From the NCBI GenBank assembly GCA_030655145.1, contig JAURWD010000083.1, forward strand, positions 1-60,559: a stretch of 60,559 nt of DNA, in the 5' to 3' direction. Both the position numbers and the translations under genes were made by a program. Shown here one piece after another: positions 26,015 to 35,846 of this stretch. The number at the start of each line of letters is the position of its first letter. The first letter of the stretch is position 1. Under the pieces are notes generated by a model, which did no database searches, was not told where the DNA came from, and saw only the letters and a list, made by a program, of their open reading frames with translations. The stretch comes from Ferruginibacter sp. (lineage in GTDB: Bacteria > Bacteroidota > Bacteroidia > Chitinophagales > Chitinophagaceae).

Positions 26015-26725
26015 TTATTTATCGCTGAAGATCTTTTCATCAACCGGCGGATTGGTCGACACTGTTTTTGTCACCAACATCATCCCGTTTTGATCTACTT
26101 TGAACGGCATCTTAACACCAAAATCGGTATCCTGGTAATCCAGCATTTTGCTCGTCATTTTTACATCCTGTCCCTGTTGCTGGGTTACGGATTCCTGTTT
26201 GTAGATAAGGTTTGTTTTAAGATCGAAATAATAGGTTGTTTCGTTCTTGTTCTTGGTTGTGAGCTTTATTTTGAAATACTCATTGCCATCTTCTTCATCT
26301 TTTCCCAGGGCTTCAACTATGCTTCCTTTCTCTTTGTAATCAACGAACGGCCCTTGTATATCCAGGTCATCCAGTTTATTACTCAGCTCATCGGGAGTCA
26401 AGGGTTGCAAAGTTGTTTTTCCCATCATCGGGTTTTGCATCCAGCCCTTGTCTGGAGTTGTGATGTCGATAATTTGGTTCCCCTGGAATTCTGCATCCAC
26501 CCGCAACCCCTTGAGGTTGATCGCCTGAACCTTAAACGGGATCTCCAAACCCTGCACCTCTATCTGGCCATCCATCTTTAAGGAATTGATTTTTTTCCAT
26601 TTGTCTTTCCCGCCAATGGCGGTAAGATATTTATCAATTACCTCATCCGCTGTTTGCGCAGATGTTGTAAAAACGGCACACACAAAACCCATCAAAATGA
26701 ATGAGTGGAGCAAAACTTTCTTCAT
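26015..26725 (-). CDS. Periplasmic protein of the outer-membrane lipoprotein-sorting (LolA-like) type
   Basis: 236 residues from ATG 26725, where a signal peptide starts (MKKVLLHSFILMGFVCAVFTTSAQ). The ORF track adds 14 codons without support. The mature chain begins TADEVIDKYLTAIGGKDKWKKINSLKMDG, the usual opening of this Bacteroidota LolA/LppX-like beta-sheet family, and continues with beta-strand pairs (NEYFKIKLTTKNKNETTYYF, NLIYKQESVTQQQGQDVK). Such proteins bind hydrophobic ligands in a half-barrel; true LolA chaperone activity is not implied. Its own terminator separates it from the BNR gene. Confidence 0.85.
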   Translation of the reverse strand: MKKVLLHSFILMGFVCAVFTTSAQTADEVIDKYLTAIGGKDKWKKINSLKMDGQIEVQGLEIPFKVQAINLKGLRVDAEFQGNQIIDITTPDKGWMQNPMMGKTTLQPLTPDELSNKLDDLDIQGPFVDYKEKGSIVEALGKDEEDGNEYFKIKLTTKNKNETTYYFDLKTNLIYKQESVTQQQGQDVKMTSKMLDYQDTDFGVKMPFKVDQNGMMLVTKTVSTNPPVDEKIFSDK

Positions 26726-26866
26726 ACTATTTGTTTTAAAATTTAGGTGAATCGGCACAATGTTCACGCTAAAATTTCATATTAGAAAAATTGTTTGATA
26801 AGCGGCCTACCAGCTGTATTCCCTTTTGAGGTGAGTTTCGCCAATCTCAAATGTAAACGATCAATT

Positions 26867-27145
26867 TTAGGCAGTAGGATCCTGCACGGCGGCGAGGTTA
26901 TTTTCCGTGTAAAATTTATCACGGTGCTCCTGGAATTCCTGGTGCAGGTCCGTAACGATCGTCACACCACTGTCTACCTCGGCGTGTAGGTCCGGCAGCT
27001 TTTGTTCAAGCAAGCCTACGCCAAGATTAATATTGTCGGCTTCAATTTGAGCCAGTTTCTTCAACACAGAAGTTTGACTGTTTTTAAGATCATCCAGTTC
27101 CCGCAGGATCTTGTCCATCAATTCTAATTTTTTCAATTTATCCAT
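26867..27145 (-). CDS. Small helical hypothetical protein
   Basis: 92 residues from ATG 27145 (MDKLKKLELMDKILREL); the track start is 11 codons upstream. No signal peptide or membrane segment. It is acidic and rich in Leu, Asp, Glu and Lys with heptad-like spacing (DDLKNSQTSVLKKLAQIEADN, LLEQKLPDLHAEV, DLHQEFQEHRDKFY), so a helical bundle or coiled coil is likely. I do not recognise a family. It lies on the same strand between the porin gene and the LolA-like gene. Confidence 0.7.
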   Translation of the reverse strand: MDKLKKLELMDKILRELDDLKNSQTSVLKKLAQIEADNINLGVGLLEQKLPDLHAEVDSGVTIVTDLHQEFQEHRDKFYTENNLAAVQDPTA

Positions 27146-27250
27146 AACATTGGTTTTTAGTGAAAATTCAATTGTCACGGATAACTTAACAAAAATGGTG
27201 CGGCAAAAGTTGGGGAAATCATTTTCGGCGATGCCGGGGATAAGTAAAAA

Positions 27251-28471
27251 TCAGAAATTTACCTGGGCCTGGAGCCGCAACAATTGGCCTTCCTGGTAGT
27301 TGTTCTGCTTATTAAAATCTTCAAATCGACGGTGTGAGATGGTATACATGGTAACCAGTTCAAAATTGCGAAAGGGTTGCCACTCGAGCCCGATCTCGAA
27401 CTCGTCCACGTCATAGCTCCTCGCATCCAGCTCATGTTTCTTTCCCCCTGAGTAAGTTTGAATCCTTACAAACGGGATCAAAACCTGGTCCTTTGCCTTA
27501 AACATGTAGGAAAAAAGGGCGTAACCGCCGGACAAGGATCTGCTTTCGATTGAATCGGTGGCTGTATTAAATTCGGGCCCTGTGCCCCAATTGTACTCAG
27601 CCTGTATTCCAAAAGGCTTGGGGTACAACACAAAGGTTCCGGCAATGCGCTGATCGAGGTAGTTATTTCCTTTTTTGATCTTTGTTCCCGCAGAAAGCTG
27701 ATCAGGAGTTATAAAATATTTGCCGGTGTATGCCTGGATGGCGGGTTCGATCAGTTGACTTCCGACCTCCATCGGGTAACTGATTCTGCCGACCACATGT
27801 AGATTTTTATTTTGCTCGGGTTTATTCATGGTTTGCCCGTTGAATACACCGAAGCCAACAACGCCATAATCACCGGACCCCTTTAATCCATCACTCACGA
27901 GGGAAGAAAAAAGTTGTCTCGTTTTTTGTGGTGCCCAGTAAAACATGGCTCCAATGTCGCGTTCGTTTGCTAAGGAACTGTTCAAGGCATCGGTTCGGTC
28001 AAGCGGGAGCCGGTTTTGACTGGACTGCATGTTTTCGAACCCGAAAGGCAATTTGCTTTGCCCTACCCGGATGCGGTATTCATTTTTGCTGTCAAGCCCG
28101 AGGTCGATGTAGGCATCGCGTAACTGGGCAAAATTTTGGGTGGTTGAAGAGGGAGAGCTTGCAAAATCGGGTTGAATGTAAAAATATAGTCGGGGATGAA
28201 TTTGCCCGAAGACTATGATCCGCGCCCTGCGAATAAAGAATCCGCCGTTTCCGCCCCAGGAGCGATCGCATTGCTCGCACTGGAGCGCTGAATTGGTTTC
28301 CAGCAACCGGTTGTAGCGTGTTTGCAAATACCCTCGCAGCGAAATTGTCTCGTACCATTTAGGTCTTGGCTTCGCTGGCGTTGCGACAGCCTGCTTCGAA
28401 GACGAACTATCTTTTTGAGCCATTGCACCGGATTGGTACAGGCAGAGAACAAGTAACAATTTCTTCATCAA
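27251..28471 (-). CDS. Outer-membrane porin, phosphate-selective porin O/P family
   Basis: 406 residues, start MM with signal peptide LLLVLCLYQSGAMAQ (28471 or 28468). After a short linker the beta-barrel begins (ISLRGYLQTRYNRL, GFFIRRARIIVFGQIHPRLYFYIQPDF). Alternating strands and family-type segments follow: EYRIRVGQSKLPFGFENMQSSQN, RDIGAMFYW, and a terminal ...LLRLQAQVNF ending in aromatic Phe as expected for BAM recognition. It should form a trimeric anion- or nutrient-selective channel; phosphate specificity is not shown. A short Cys pair, CEQCD, near residue 68 is unusual. No clear operon partner. Confidence 0.87.
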   Translation of the reverse strand: MMKKLLLVLCLYQSGAMAQKDSSSSKQAVATPAKPRPKWYETISLRGYLQTRYNRLLETNSALQCEQCDRSWGGNGGFFIRRARIIVFGQIHPRLYFYIQPDFASSPSSTTQNFAQLRDAYIDLGLDSKNEYRIRVGQSKLPFGFENMQSSQNRLPLDRTDALNSSLANERDIGAMFYWAPQKTRQLFSSLVSDGLKGSGDYGVVGFGVFNGQTMNKPEQNKNLHVVGRISYPMEVGSQLIEPAIQAYTGKYFITPDQLSAGTKIKKGNNYLDQRIAGTFVLYPKPFGIQAEYNWGTGPEFNTATDSIESRSLSGGYALFSYMFKAKDQVLIPFVRIQTYSGGKKHELDARSYDVDEFEIGLEWQPFRNFELVTMYTISHRRFEDFNKQNNYQEGQLLRLQAQVNF

Positions 28472-28603
28472 AACTTAATATTCGGCAAAAATAAGGGGTA
28501 TTGATTACAAGATCGTTCCGGGGGGAGAACTGAGTTGAGGCTTGTTTTACTTTGTATCGAACCAAGCTACGCAGAAGGAATAGCAGGCACTAGTTTCGGA
28601 AAA

Positions 28604-28708
28604 ATGATAGACAGCTTTTGCGGCTGTAAACCCGAATCGAAATTTTGGAGAGATGGGCTTAGCAGCGAATCACCAGGCAAACGAGGCCAGGTGGCTACTA
28701 ATTATTGA
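28604..28708 (+). other. Short coding-like frame (34 codons) of unknown nature
   Basis: ATG 28604 to TGA 28708 encodes MIDSFCGCKPESKFWRDG...RGQVATNY. The same frame is open about 35 codons further upstream without an ATG. It overlaps the end of the convergent START-domain gene by 11 bases. Composition is protein-like, but there is no independent support. It could be a tiny gene or a decayed element. Confidence 0.2.
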
Positions 28709-29351
28709 TGAATGCCAGGGTCACCTTATCGTACCGGGGCTTTTTTACCTGTTCCCGCAAATTTTTGAAGGTTTCGAAAGGGCCTTTCGTAGCGAACATA
28801 TTGATTAACCAGGCTGGGATGGTACCACCTGGATCTACCTCTAACAAATATTCAATCTTGAGTAAACCATTTGGTAGCGGCGTTATCAACCACTTTGAAA
28901 AGGAGCGTTGAATGCGAACAACATTCTTATTTTCCGGCAGGTAGGTTGGTTTGTTTTCTCCCAGCACAGTAACAACCTTTGTTTTTTCGTCCTGCGAAAC
29001 TTTGAGGCGAATGATAAAGTCACGGTTGCTGACTGGCCAGGGAACGGCGATCTCTGAATAATAGGTTAGGTCTGTCGGCGAACTAACTTTTAACACAGAA
29101 CATTTTTTCGTGGAATAAACCCAGTCGGCACTGTTCTCAATATCGAGCAGTACAGCTGTGAGCCGGCTCATAGAAGATTTGATGGTACAAACAGTTTTGA
29201 TTGCCTTATATGGAGAGTTCTCCAGGTTTTTGGTGTAAACCGTAATGCCCTCCTTATTCATTTTTAATTCCCAATCGCTCTGGCTAAATAGATCAAGCGT
29301 AGAAATCAGCAAGAGGGCCGGTAAAAACAAAAAAGTGCATTTAATCGTCAT
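28698..29351 (-). CDS. START domain-containing secreted protein
   Basis: 217 residues with a signal peptide (MTIKCTFLFLPALLLISTLDLFSQ). The rest is a START/polyketide-cyclase-like lipid-binding domain: WELKMNKEGITVYTKNLENSPYKAIKTVCTI, LDIENSADWVYSTKKC, YYSEIAVPWPVSNRDFII, EYLLEVDPGGTIPAWLINMFATKGPFETFKNLR. The WPVSNRDFI and DPGG.P.WL patterns are typical of bacterial START proteins. It probably carries a hydrophobic ligand in the periplasm. It stands alone on this strand. Confidence 0.88.
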   Translation of the reverse strand: MTIKCTFLFLPALLLISTLDLFSQSDWELKMNKEGITVYTKNLENSPYKAIKTVCTIKSSMSRLTAVLLDIENSADWVYSTKKCSVLKVSSPTDLTYYSEIAVPWPVSNRDFIIRLKVSQDEKTKVVTVLGENKPTYLPENKNVVRIQRSFSKWLITPLPNGLLKIEYLLEVDPGGTIPAWLINMFATKGPFETFKNLREQVKKPRYDKVTLAFINN

Positions 29352-29864
29352 TCGTCAATTACTGTTTACAATACAAACGGAAATTATCGCCCGAAGTTGC
29401 AGGCGACCGTGCCAGCCGTTTGTTTTAAATTTTAATTAATATCCAACAAAGACAATATTCATTCCATAAAGACTTGAATTTTAGTGGACCGCCTGCATTT
29501 TTCGGTCAATTGTTAATGCGAAATAAATTTACAAGACGCTTTTTTGCTACATGTTTCCAGCGAAGTGGCGCTGGAACACCTTTCCGCTTTTCCCGACAAG
29601 GCAACAATGCGTACTCCGACTTGTTAACCCAAGGAATGCAGTTTGCTCAACATGGTTTCACAAACTCCTTTTTTAACATTTCCGCAACAGAATTAAACAT
29701 GACTTTTCAGCAGACCAAGGGTTTAAGAGATGGCTAAAAGGGCCGATTGACGTAGGTTTGCGCTTCAAAAAACCACGTAGCGGGCTGCCACTCACCTTAA
29801 CAACGGGCACACACGATACGTTCTTTAAAATCCTGGGCAGTTTTTCCCCCAACAAATATTCAAC
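29352..29864. other. Gene-free 513-base stretch with decayed coding-like minus frame
   Basis: Between divergent START and TonB-receptor genes. On the minus strand one frame, about 29547-29830, reads protein-like but has internal stops (29673-29675 and another shortly after). It contains GSPLRGFLKRKPTSIG and, past the stops, GLTSRSTHCCLVGKSG and FQRHFAGNM before TAG. A hairpin TTCCAGCG/CGCTGGAA lies at 29555-29576. The plus ORF 29474-29737 is not convincing. The rest is presumably promoter and leader. Confidence 0.35.
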
Positions 29865-32408
29865 ATGAAACATTTTTTTCTCTCTTCTCTCTCTTTCATA
29901 CTTTTTTTGACGGCGTTCTCGCAGCAACCGGAGCAACAACCCGACAATGTGACCATGAACGCTGCAGTAAGTGAAGGCCTGTATGGAAAACTTCTTGATA
30001 ACGCCACGGGCAAACCGATCGCTGCAGCCTCAGTGCAGATCTACGTGCCCGGTACTAACACCGACAGCCTTTTTGACGGAATGCTGACGCGGCCGAATGG
30101 TGAGTTCAGGTTCGAACGGCTACCGGTTGCCGACAGTATCAAGCTGGTAATATCGGCCCTAGGTTATCAACCTCAGGAACAATACGTCCGGGCGGGTACA
30201 AATCAAACTAACCGGCCTGCGGGTTTTCAACGCGACCTCGGAAATATCTCCTTGCAAACAGATGTAAAACAGTTGAGTGAAGTGGTGGTGAGTGCAACCC
30301 GGCCAGCCTTGCAAATGGGGATCGACCGTAAGATCTTTGACGTTAGTAAAAGTTTACTTGCCGCTGGCGGAACCGCAGTAGACATTATGAAGAACATCCC
30401 TTCCGTGTCGGTTGATATCGAAGGAAATGTTGAACTAAGAAATAGCACGCCCCAGATATTTGTTGACGGCCGGCCAACCATCTTAACCCTTGACCAGATA
30501 CCTGCAGATCACATCGACAAAATTGAACTCATCACCAATCCATCTGCGAAATTTGACGCTGCCAGTTCCGGTGGAATCATCAACGTAGTATTGAAGAAAA
30601 ATAAACGCATTGGCCTCAACGGCGTCATCTCACTGAGTGGTGGTACCCCCGAATTGTTTAGTGGCAACTTAAACATAAACCTGCGCCAGGGTAAGTTCAA
30701 CTTCTTTGCCAGTGTGGGCCATAACCAGTCAGGCGGCATTGCCCGCGGACAAACCTTGCGGCAAAATAAAAAAGGTGGTGTTGTTACCGATTACTTCAAC
30801 CAGTTCTCCAAAAACGAACGCGACCGGAATTTTAATTCCCTCCGTTTTGGAACAGACATTTTTCTCAGCAACCGCAACACCATCACGATCTCCCAGGATT
30901 TTTCAAAAGGTAAATTTGGTAACGTGGAAATGCAAAACCAGGAATACCTGGATGCGAGCCGGGTGCTGACCTACTCAGGACTTCGGCGTTCGGATGGAAG
31001 TTCTAAATTCGACCGGGGTAGCACGCGCTTGAATTTTAAACACAACTTCCCGAAAGAAGGAAAAGAACTCACTGCGGATATAAATTATAACTATGGTTCC
31101 CGCACAAGTCTGTCCGATATCAATACGCTTTACTTTAAACCCGATGGATCGCAATATCGTCAACCTTCGTTGGTCTGGAATGATGGCAGCAACGAAGAAA
31201 ACCAATTGACCATACAGGCAGATTATGTAAATCCGATTAACGAAAGCACAAAGATCGAAACCGGCCTGCGCAGTTTTACCTCGACCTTTAAAAGCTATTA
31301 CAATGCTTACGCCGATGATAATGGACAGGCGGAAAAATTACCCCTCAGCAATAATTACGCTTACGACCAGGCCGTTACCGCAGCCTACTTTACATTTTCA
31401 AAAAACCTGAAAAGTTTCTCATACCAACTTGGACTTCGGGGCGAACATTCAAAATTTGACGGTGAACTAGTTGACAGTGCCTACAAATTTGGTTATGAGT
31501 ACCCGGGCAGTTTAAAAAATATCTGGGATGGTTTGTTTCCAAGTGTGTACCTCACTAAAAAGTTGAACGAATCCAACGAGATGCAATTCAATTATAGCCG
31601 GCGCATCCGTCGTCCTCAATTCTGGCAACTTAACCCGTTTGTTGATATCAATGATCCCGCAAACCTGCGCCAGGGTAATCCCGCGCTGCGCCCGGAATTT
31701 ATCAATTCATTTGAGGTCAACTATAATAATACGTACAAGCAAGGCAACTTTTTAGCAGTTGTTTATTTCCGCAATAACCCCGATGACATTACTGAATACA
31801 GCGATACCATCACCGCTGCCCAATACCAGCAATTTGCAAATGCGGCGATCGATCCAAACGCTATTTTAAACACTTTTATAAACGCGAGTACGACTAACCG
31901 TTATGGTGCCGAATTTACCCTGCAACATAAGATTGGAAAGAACTTCGACATTACGCCAACCGTGAACCTGCAGTACCGCACGGTGAGTGCCAAAGTAAAT
32001 GATCTTGTGCTTGATAATAAGGGTTTCAACTGGGAAGCCAAACTAATCACTAATTACAAGATTGAAACTGAACGCCCGTCCTTCTTCAACAACTTCGGTT
32101 TCCAGGCCATTGTAGATTATGAATCACCGCAGGTAATCCCGCAGGGAAAAAATATCGCAGAGTTCCAGGTTGACCTCGCCTTCCGTAAAGATTTTATGAA
32201 GAATAAAAAAGCCTCACTGACACTTGCCGTAAGTGATCTGTTTAACAGCCAGCGCTGGGGAACTATTTATGACACGGAACAATTTTACCAGGATTCATAC
32301 CGTCGCTGGAATGTGCGCAACTTCCGTTTGACTTTCAGTTATAAGTTCGGCGATAATAAATTCTCTCTCTTCAACAACAACCGCAGACGCGAGAACGATG
32401 ATGACTAA
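29865..32408 (+). CDS. TonB-dependent receptor, outer-membrane beta-barrel family (OMP_b-brl_3)
   Basis: 847 residues with signal peptide FLSSLSFILFLTAFSQ. A carboxypeptidase-regulatory-like domain comes first (LYGKLLDNATGKPIAAASVQI, residues 38-115). A plug follows: VVVSATRPALQMGIDRKIFDVSKSL, GTAVDIMKNIPSVSVD, PQIFVDGRPTILTLDQIPADHIDKIELITNPSAKFDAASSGGIINVVLKK. Then comes a long beta-barrel with YSRRIRRPQFWQLNPF and GNPALRPEF, typical of the OMP_b-brl_3 group. It ends in FRLTFSYKFG and a charged Asn/Arg/Asp tail. It imports an unknown ligand across the outer membrane, powered by TonB. The SusC gene follows after a 295-base gap, so a separate promoter is likely. It is not itself a SusC-type protein. 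Confidence 0.92.
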   Translation: MKHFFLSSLSFILFLTAFSQQPEQQPDNVTMNAAVSEGLYGKLLDNATGKPIAAASVQIYVPGTNTDSLFDGMLTRPNGEFRFERLPVADSIKLVISALGYQPQEQYVRAGTNQTNRPAGFQRDLGNISLQTDVKQLSEVVVSATRPALQMGIDRKIFDVSKSLLAAGGTAVDIMKNIPSVSVDIEGNVELRNSTPQIFVDGRPTILTLDQIPADHIDKIELITNPSAKFDAASSGGIINVVLKKNKRIGLNGVISLSGGTPELFSGNLNINLRQGKFNFFASVGHNQSGGIARGQTLRQNKKGGVVTDYFNQFSKNERDRNFNSLRFGTDIFLSNRNTITISQDFSKGKFGNVEMQNQEYLDASRVLTYSGLRRSDGSSKFDRGSTRLNFKHNFPKEGKELTADINYNYGSRTSLSDINTLYFKPDGSQYRQPSLVWNDGSNEENQLTIQADYVNPINESTKIETGLRSFTSTFKSYYNAYADDNGQAEKLPLSNNYAYDQAVTAAYFTFSKNLKSFSYQLGLRGEHSKFDGELVDSAYKFGYEYPGSLKNIWDGLFPSVYLTKKLNESNEMQFNYSRRIRRPQFWQLNPFVDINDPANLRQGNPALRPEFINSFEVNYNNTYKQGNFLAVVYFRNNPDDITEYSDTITAAQYQQFANAAIDPNAILNTFINASTTNRYGAEFTLQHKIGKNFDITPTVNLQYRTVSAKVNDLVLDNKGFNWEAKLITNYKIETERPSFFNNFGFQAIVDYESPQVIPQGKNIAEFQVDLAFRKDFMKNKKASLTLAVSDLFNSQRWGTIYDTEQFYQDSYRRWNVRNFRLTFSYKFGDNKFSLFNNNRRRENDDD

Positions 32409-32703
32409 TATTAGGTGGGATAAAATTTGGTACGGGATTTCGTCAATCCGGCTCATGCTTTTTCCTGTTGGTTAAATGTTGATGGTGTAAACAAAACATT
32501 ATAATAAATCGGCCTCACCGACCGTGCAACAGCCTCTCCCGTCATCATTTTTTAACAAATAAGCCCGCTAAAAATTTATTCGGTTTTGCTTTCAGATAAC
32601 TCATCCAAAAAAATCTATAACTCAGTCAATTGGCCCGGTTTAACGGGAGCACTTTAACATAAAATTTTGCCCTTAGGATTTAGTCTTCACTAAACCGACG
32701 GTA

Positions 32704-35700
32704 ATGAAAAATTTTATTCTGCTCTCGCTCTTTTTCGTTTTGAGCCTTGGGGCTATGGCCCAAACAACTACGATCAGGGGAAATGTTACGGATAGCCTGG
32801 GACGGCCCGTACCCAATGTTTCGGTTACTGCTAAAGGTGCTTCCGGAGGGGTTTCCTCCAGCGCCGATGGTAGCTTTTTGTTGTCAGTTCCTTCCGGAAC
32901 GAGAACACTTAGTATCAGTTCGGTCGGCTATGCAGACCAGGAAATTTCTGTGGGCAACCGCTCCAATATTGACATTGTTATGTCGACGAGGGAAAAGCAA
33001 TTGGAAGCAGTGGTGGTGGTGGCTTATGGAACGCAGAAGCGAAAAGAGATCACGAGCGCTATCTCAACAGTGAATGCTGATGCGATCAAGGCGCAGCAGG
33101 TAACATCTGTTGGACAGGCCTTGCAGGGCACCGCCTCCGGGGTGGTAGTGGTTAACAATTCCGGGCAGCCCGGTGATAACCCGATCATCCGCATTCGCGG
33201 CATAGCTTCCGTAAATGCCGCTGCCGACCCGTTGGTCGTGCTTGATGGCGTTCCGTTCCAGGGAAACCTGAACATGATCAGCCCCGCCGACATTGATAAT
33301 TTTTCGGTGTTGAAAGACGCGACTGCTACTGCTCTCTACGGCTCCCGTGCTGCAAACGGCGTTATATTGATCAACACAAAGGGAGGAAGAAAGAATGCGG
33401 CGCCGGTGATCAATGTTTCTGCCATACGGGGCTATTCATCCCGCGCTGTCCCGGAGTATCCCTTTCTTAACACACAACAACATTTCGAACTTGGTTGGGA
33501 AGGCCTGCGCAATCACTACGGGGCAGATCCTAACGCGGCGCAACGTGCAACAGATAACCTGATACGCTCGGCCTTTCATTACAACCCTTATGGGAGCATC
33601 ACAAAACCGGTTGATGTGAATGGGAAACTGGTGGACGGTGCACAACCCTTATGGAACACAGATTGGGTGAAAGAATTGCAACGCGAAATCGCCGGGCGCA
33701 CGAATGTTAACCTGGGCATTTCCGGCGGCACCGACAAGTCGCGTTATTTTTTTGGCGGAGAGTACCTCGACCAGGATGGCTATATCATTACCTCGAAATA
33801 CAAACGGGTTTCAGCCCGCTTCAATTACACCACTGATCTAAAAGACTGGTTGCAATTGGGCGCTCGCACGGCCATCGTTTCTTCCAATCAAAATTTCCCT
33901 GACCAGGGCAGCAATAGTTACACCGACGTTATTTTATATTCCCGGACTTTGTCAAGTGTTTTCCCTCTGTACAAACGTGGTGAGGACGGCTCCTTGTTGA
34001 AGGACGCGGGCGGCAACCCCATCTTTGATTACGGGGTTGGAGATCCTAATAGAGAGGTGAATGTAAATCGCCTGATCCTTACCAACAGCAATGATGTTGC
34101 GACAACCTTTCTCGATAGGAAACGGAACGATCGCCTGATGATTAATCTGAATACCTATGCCGATATCCGGCTGGCGCCGGGATTGAATTTCAGGTCGAGT
34201 TTTGGTATCGATCGCTTTACCCTTAATTCCCTTTCGCACGATAATAAAGATTTTGGTTTTGCTGCAAATGTTGGCGGTCGCACTACCCGTACAAACAATC
34301 TTACCACTTCCTGGACCTGGAACAACATGCTGAGCTACCAACAACGTTTTGGCGAGCATAACCTGAACGTGATGGCGAGCTATGAAGCTTTCGATTATAA
34401 ACTGGAAGCCCTTTCCGGTTCCAAAACAGGCTTTCCTTTTGGCGGCCTGGAAGAACTCAACAACGCCGCAACAAATGAAACCTTGAACGGGTCTACCACC
34501 AGCGAGCGCTTGTTGAGTTATCTCGGCCGCGTGAAGTATGATTACAAAGGAAAATATTTTGCGGAATTCGCGGCCAGGCGTGACGGGTCTTCCCGATTTG
34601 AAAAAGCCAATCGCTATGGCTTCTTTCCCGCCGGAGGCGTTTCCTGGTTGATCAGCGAGGAAGGTTTTTTGAAAGGAAAAAATAACATCGACCTCTTGAA
34701 GCTCCGTGCTTCGTATGGTGTTGTTGGTAACAACCAACTCGCCTCTTACTTCCCATATCTTGGCACCTTCAGCACCGGTTATGATGAGCTCACCAACCCG
34801 GGCTTATATTTTGATCAGCTCGCAAACCTGGACATCAAATGGGAGCGACAGGGCAACACCAATATCGGGCTCGACTTTGAGGGATTCAACAGTCGCCTCA
34901 CCGCAAGCCTCGACGTATTTAATAAGTCATCGATCGATCTGTTATTCAATCTTCCCCTGGTTTATTCCGGCGGTATCGGTACAGTTGCTTTCAACATTGG
35001 TAAGGTAGAGAACAGGGGTGTTGAACTTGCCTTGAATTATGCCATCATCAAAAATCGCAACTTCACCTGGACGGCGGGTTTCAATGCAACCTATCTGCAG
35101 AATACGATCAAGAAATTGACTGACCGCGACACCTTAGCGCCTTCCGGCTCTCAGCGCCTGACCGTAGGCAAATCCAGGTATGAATTTTACCTCGCCGATT
35201 GGGCAGGAGTTGATCCGGCCGATGGCTTGCCTATGTGGTACGTTGATGAGCTCGGAACCAATGGTCAGCCAACGGGAAAACGCATCACTACAAAAGATGC
35301 GGCAGAGTCCGCAAACGGCCGAAAGTATTTTGGTTCCGGCATTCCCAAATTTACCGGTGGACTTAGCCAGCGCCTTTCTTACCGCGGCTTCGATCTCAAC
35401 ATTCTTTTCAACTACGCTTTCGGCGGAAAATATTATGACGCCAATTACGCAAACCTGATGCACGGTTTGTTCAGTGGGTATGGTTCGCAGATGCATGCCG
35501 ACATTTTAGGCCGTTGGCAAAAGCCCGGCGATGTCACAAATATCCCGCGGCTTGATCCTGATAACGGTGACGTAACAACGCCATCGAACAATTATCTCTT
35601 TAGTGGTGACTATGTAAGGTTACGCAACATTTCGCTCGGGTACTCGATACCGGTAGCAAACCAAAAAGTCATCAAGGGTATTCGCTTCTTCGTGCAGGGT

Positions 35701-35826
35701 GATAACCTCATGACCTGGGACAAGCTGAAAGCAGGTTCAGATCCGGAGGCCAATATCGACGGCACTTCAAACGGAAACTCAAACGTTTACAAAACGATCT
35801 CAGCTGGCCTCGACTTTACATTCTAA
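32704..35826 (+). CDS. SusC/RagA family TonB-linked outer-membrane protein
   Basis: 1040 residues, signal peptide MKNFILLSLFFVLSLGAMAQ. The carboxypeptidase-like domain (TTIRGNVTDSLGRPVPNVSV) is followed by the TonB-box-like LEAVVVVAYGTQKRKEITSAIS and the SusC plug signature (GVVVVNNSGQPGDNPIIRIRGIASV, DPLVVLDGVPFQ, FSVLKDATATALYGSRAANGVILINTKGG). The barrel carries RRDGSSRFEKANRYGFFPAGGVSWLISEE and ends in SAGLDFTF with a terminal Phe. It forms the transport barrel of a SusCD pair, with SusD as lid, for an oligosaccharide or peptide. The length is typical. No glycoside hydrolase sits nearby, so the substrate cannot be inferred. SusD begins 20 bases downstream. Confidence 0.96.
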   Translation: MKNFILLSLFFVLSLGAMAQTTTIRGNVTDSLGRPVPNVSVTAKGASGGVSSSADGSFLLSVPSGTRTLSISSVGYADQEISVGNRSNIDIVMSTREKQLEAVVVVAYGTQKRKEITSAISTVNADAIKAQQVTSVGQALQGTASGVVVVNNSGQPGDNPIIRIRGIASVNAAADPLVVLDGVPFQGNLNMISPADIDNFSVLKDATATALYGSRAANGVILINTKGGRKNAAPVINVSAIRGYSSRAVPEYPFLNTQQHFELGWEGLRNHYGADPNAAQRATDNLIRSAFHYNPYGSITKPVDVNGKLVDGAQPLWNTDWVKELQREIAGRTNVNLGISGGTDKSRYFFGGEYLDQDGYIITSKYKRVSARFNYTTDLKDWLQLGARTAIVSSNQNFPDQGSNSYTDVILYSRTLSSVFPLYKRGEDGSLLKDAGGNPIFDYGVGDPNREVNVNRLILTNSNDVATTFLDRKRNDRLMINLNTYADIRLAPGLNFRSSFGIDRFTLNSLSHDNKDFGFAANVGGRTTRTNNLTTSWTWNNMLSYQQRFGEHNLNVMASYEAFDYKLEALSGSKTGFPFGGLEELNNAATNETLNGSTTSERLLSYLGRVKYDYKGKYFAEFAARRDGSSRFEKANRYGFFPAGGVSWLISEEGFLKGKNNIDLLKLRASYGVVGNNQLASYFPYLGTFSTGYDELTNPGLYFDQLANLDIKWERQGNTNIGLDFEGFNSRLTASLDVFNKSSIDLLFNLPLVYSGGIGTVAFNIGKVENRGVELALNYAIIKNRNFTWTAGFNATYLQNTIKKLTDRDTLAPSGSQRLTVGKSRYEFYLADWAGVDPADGLPMWYVDELGTNGQPTGKRITTKDAAESANGRKYFGSGIPKFTGGLSQRLSYRGFDLNILFNYAFGGKYYDANYANLMHGLFSGYGSQMHADILGRWQKPGDVTNIPRLDPDNGDVTTPSNNYLFSGDYVRLRNISLGYSIPVANQKVIKGIRFFVQGDNLMTWDKLKAGSDPEANIDGTSNGNSNVYKTISAGLDFTF

Positions 35827-35846
35827 CACCCCTTAATTACTAGTTT

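Noticed and set aside
29474-29737. 87-residue plus ORF in the gap before the TonB receptor
   Set aside because: Composition is unlike a protein and the opposite strand has a better, though broken, frame. No start context or partner.
33952-34737. 261-residue minus ORF inside SusC
   Set aside because: Antisense shadow of a certain SusC-family gene.
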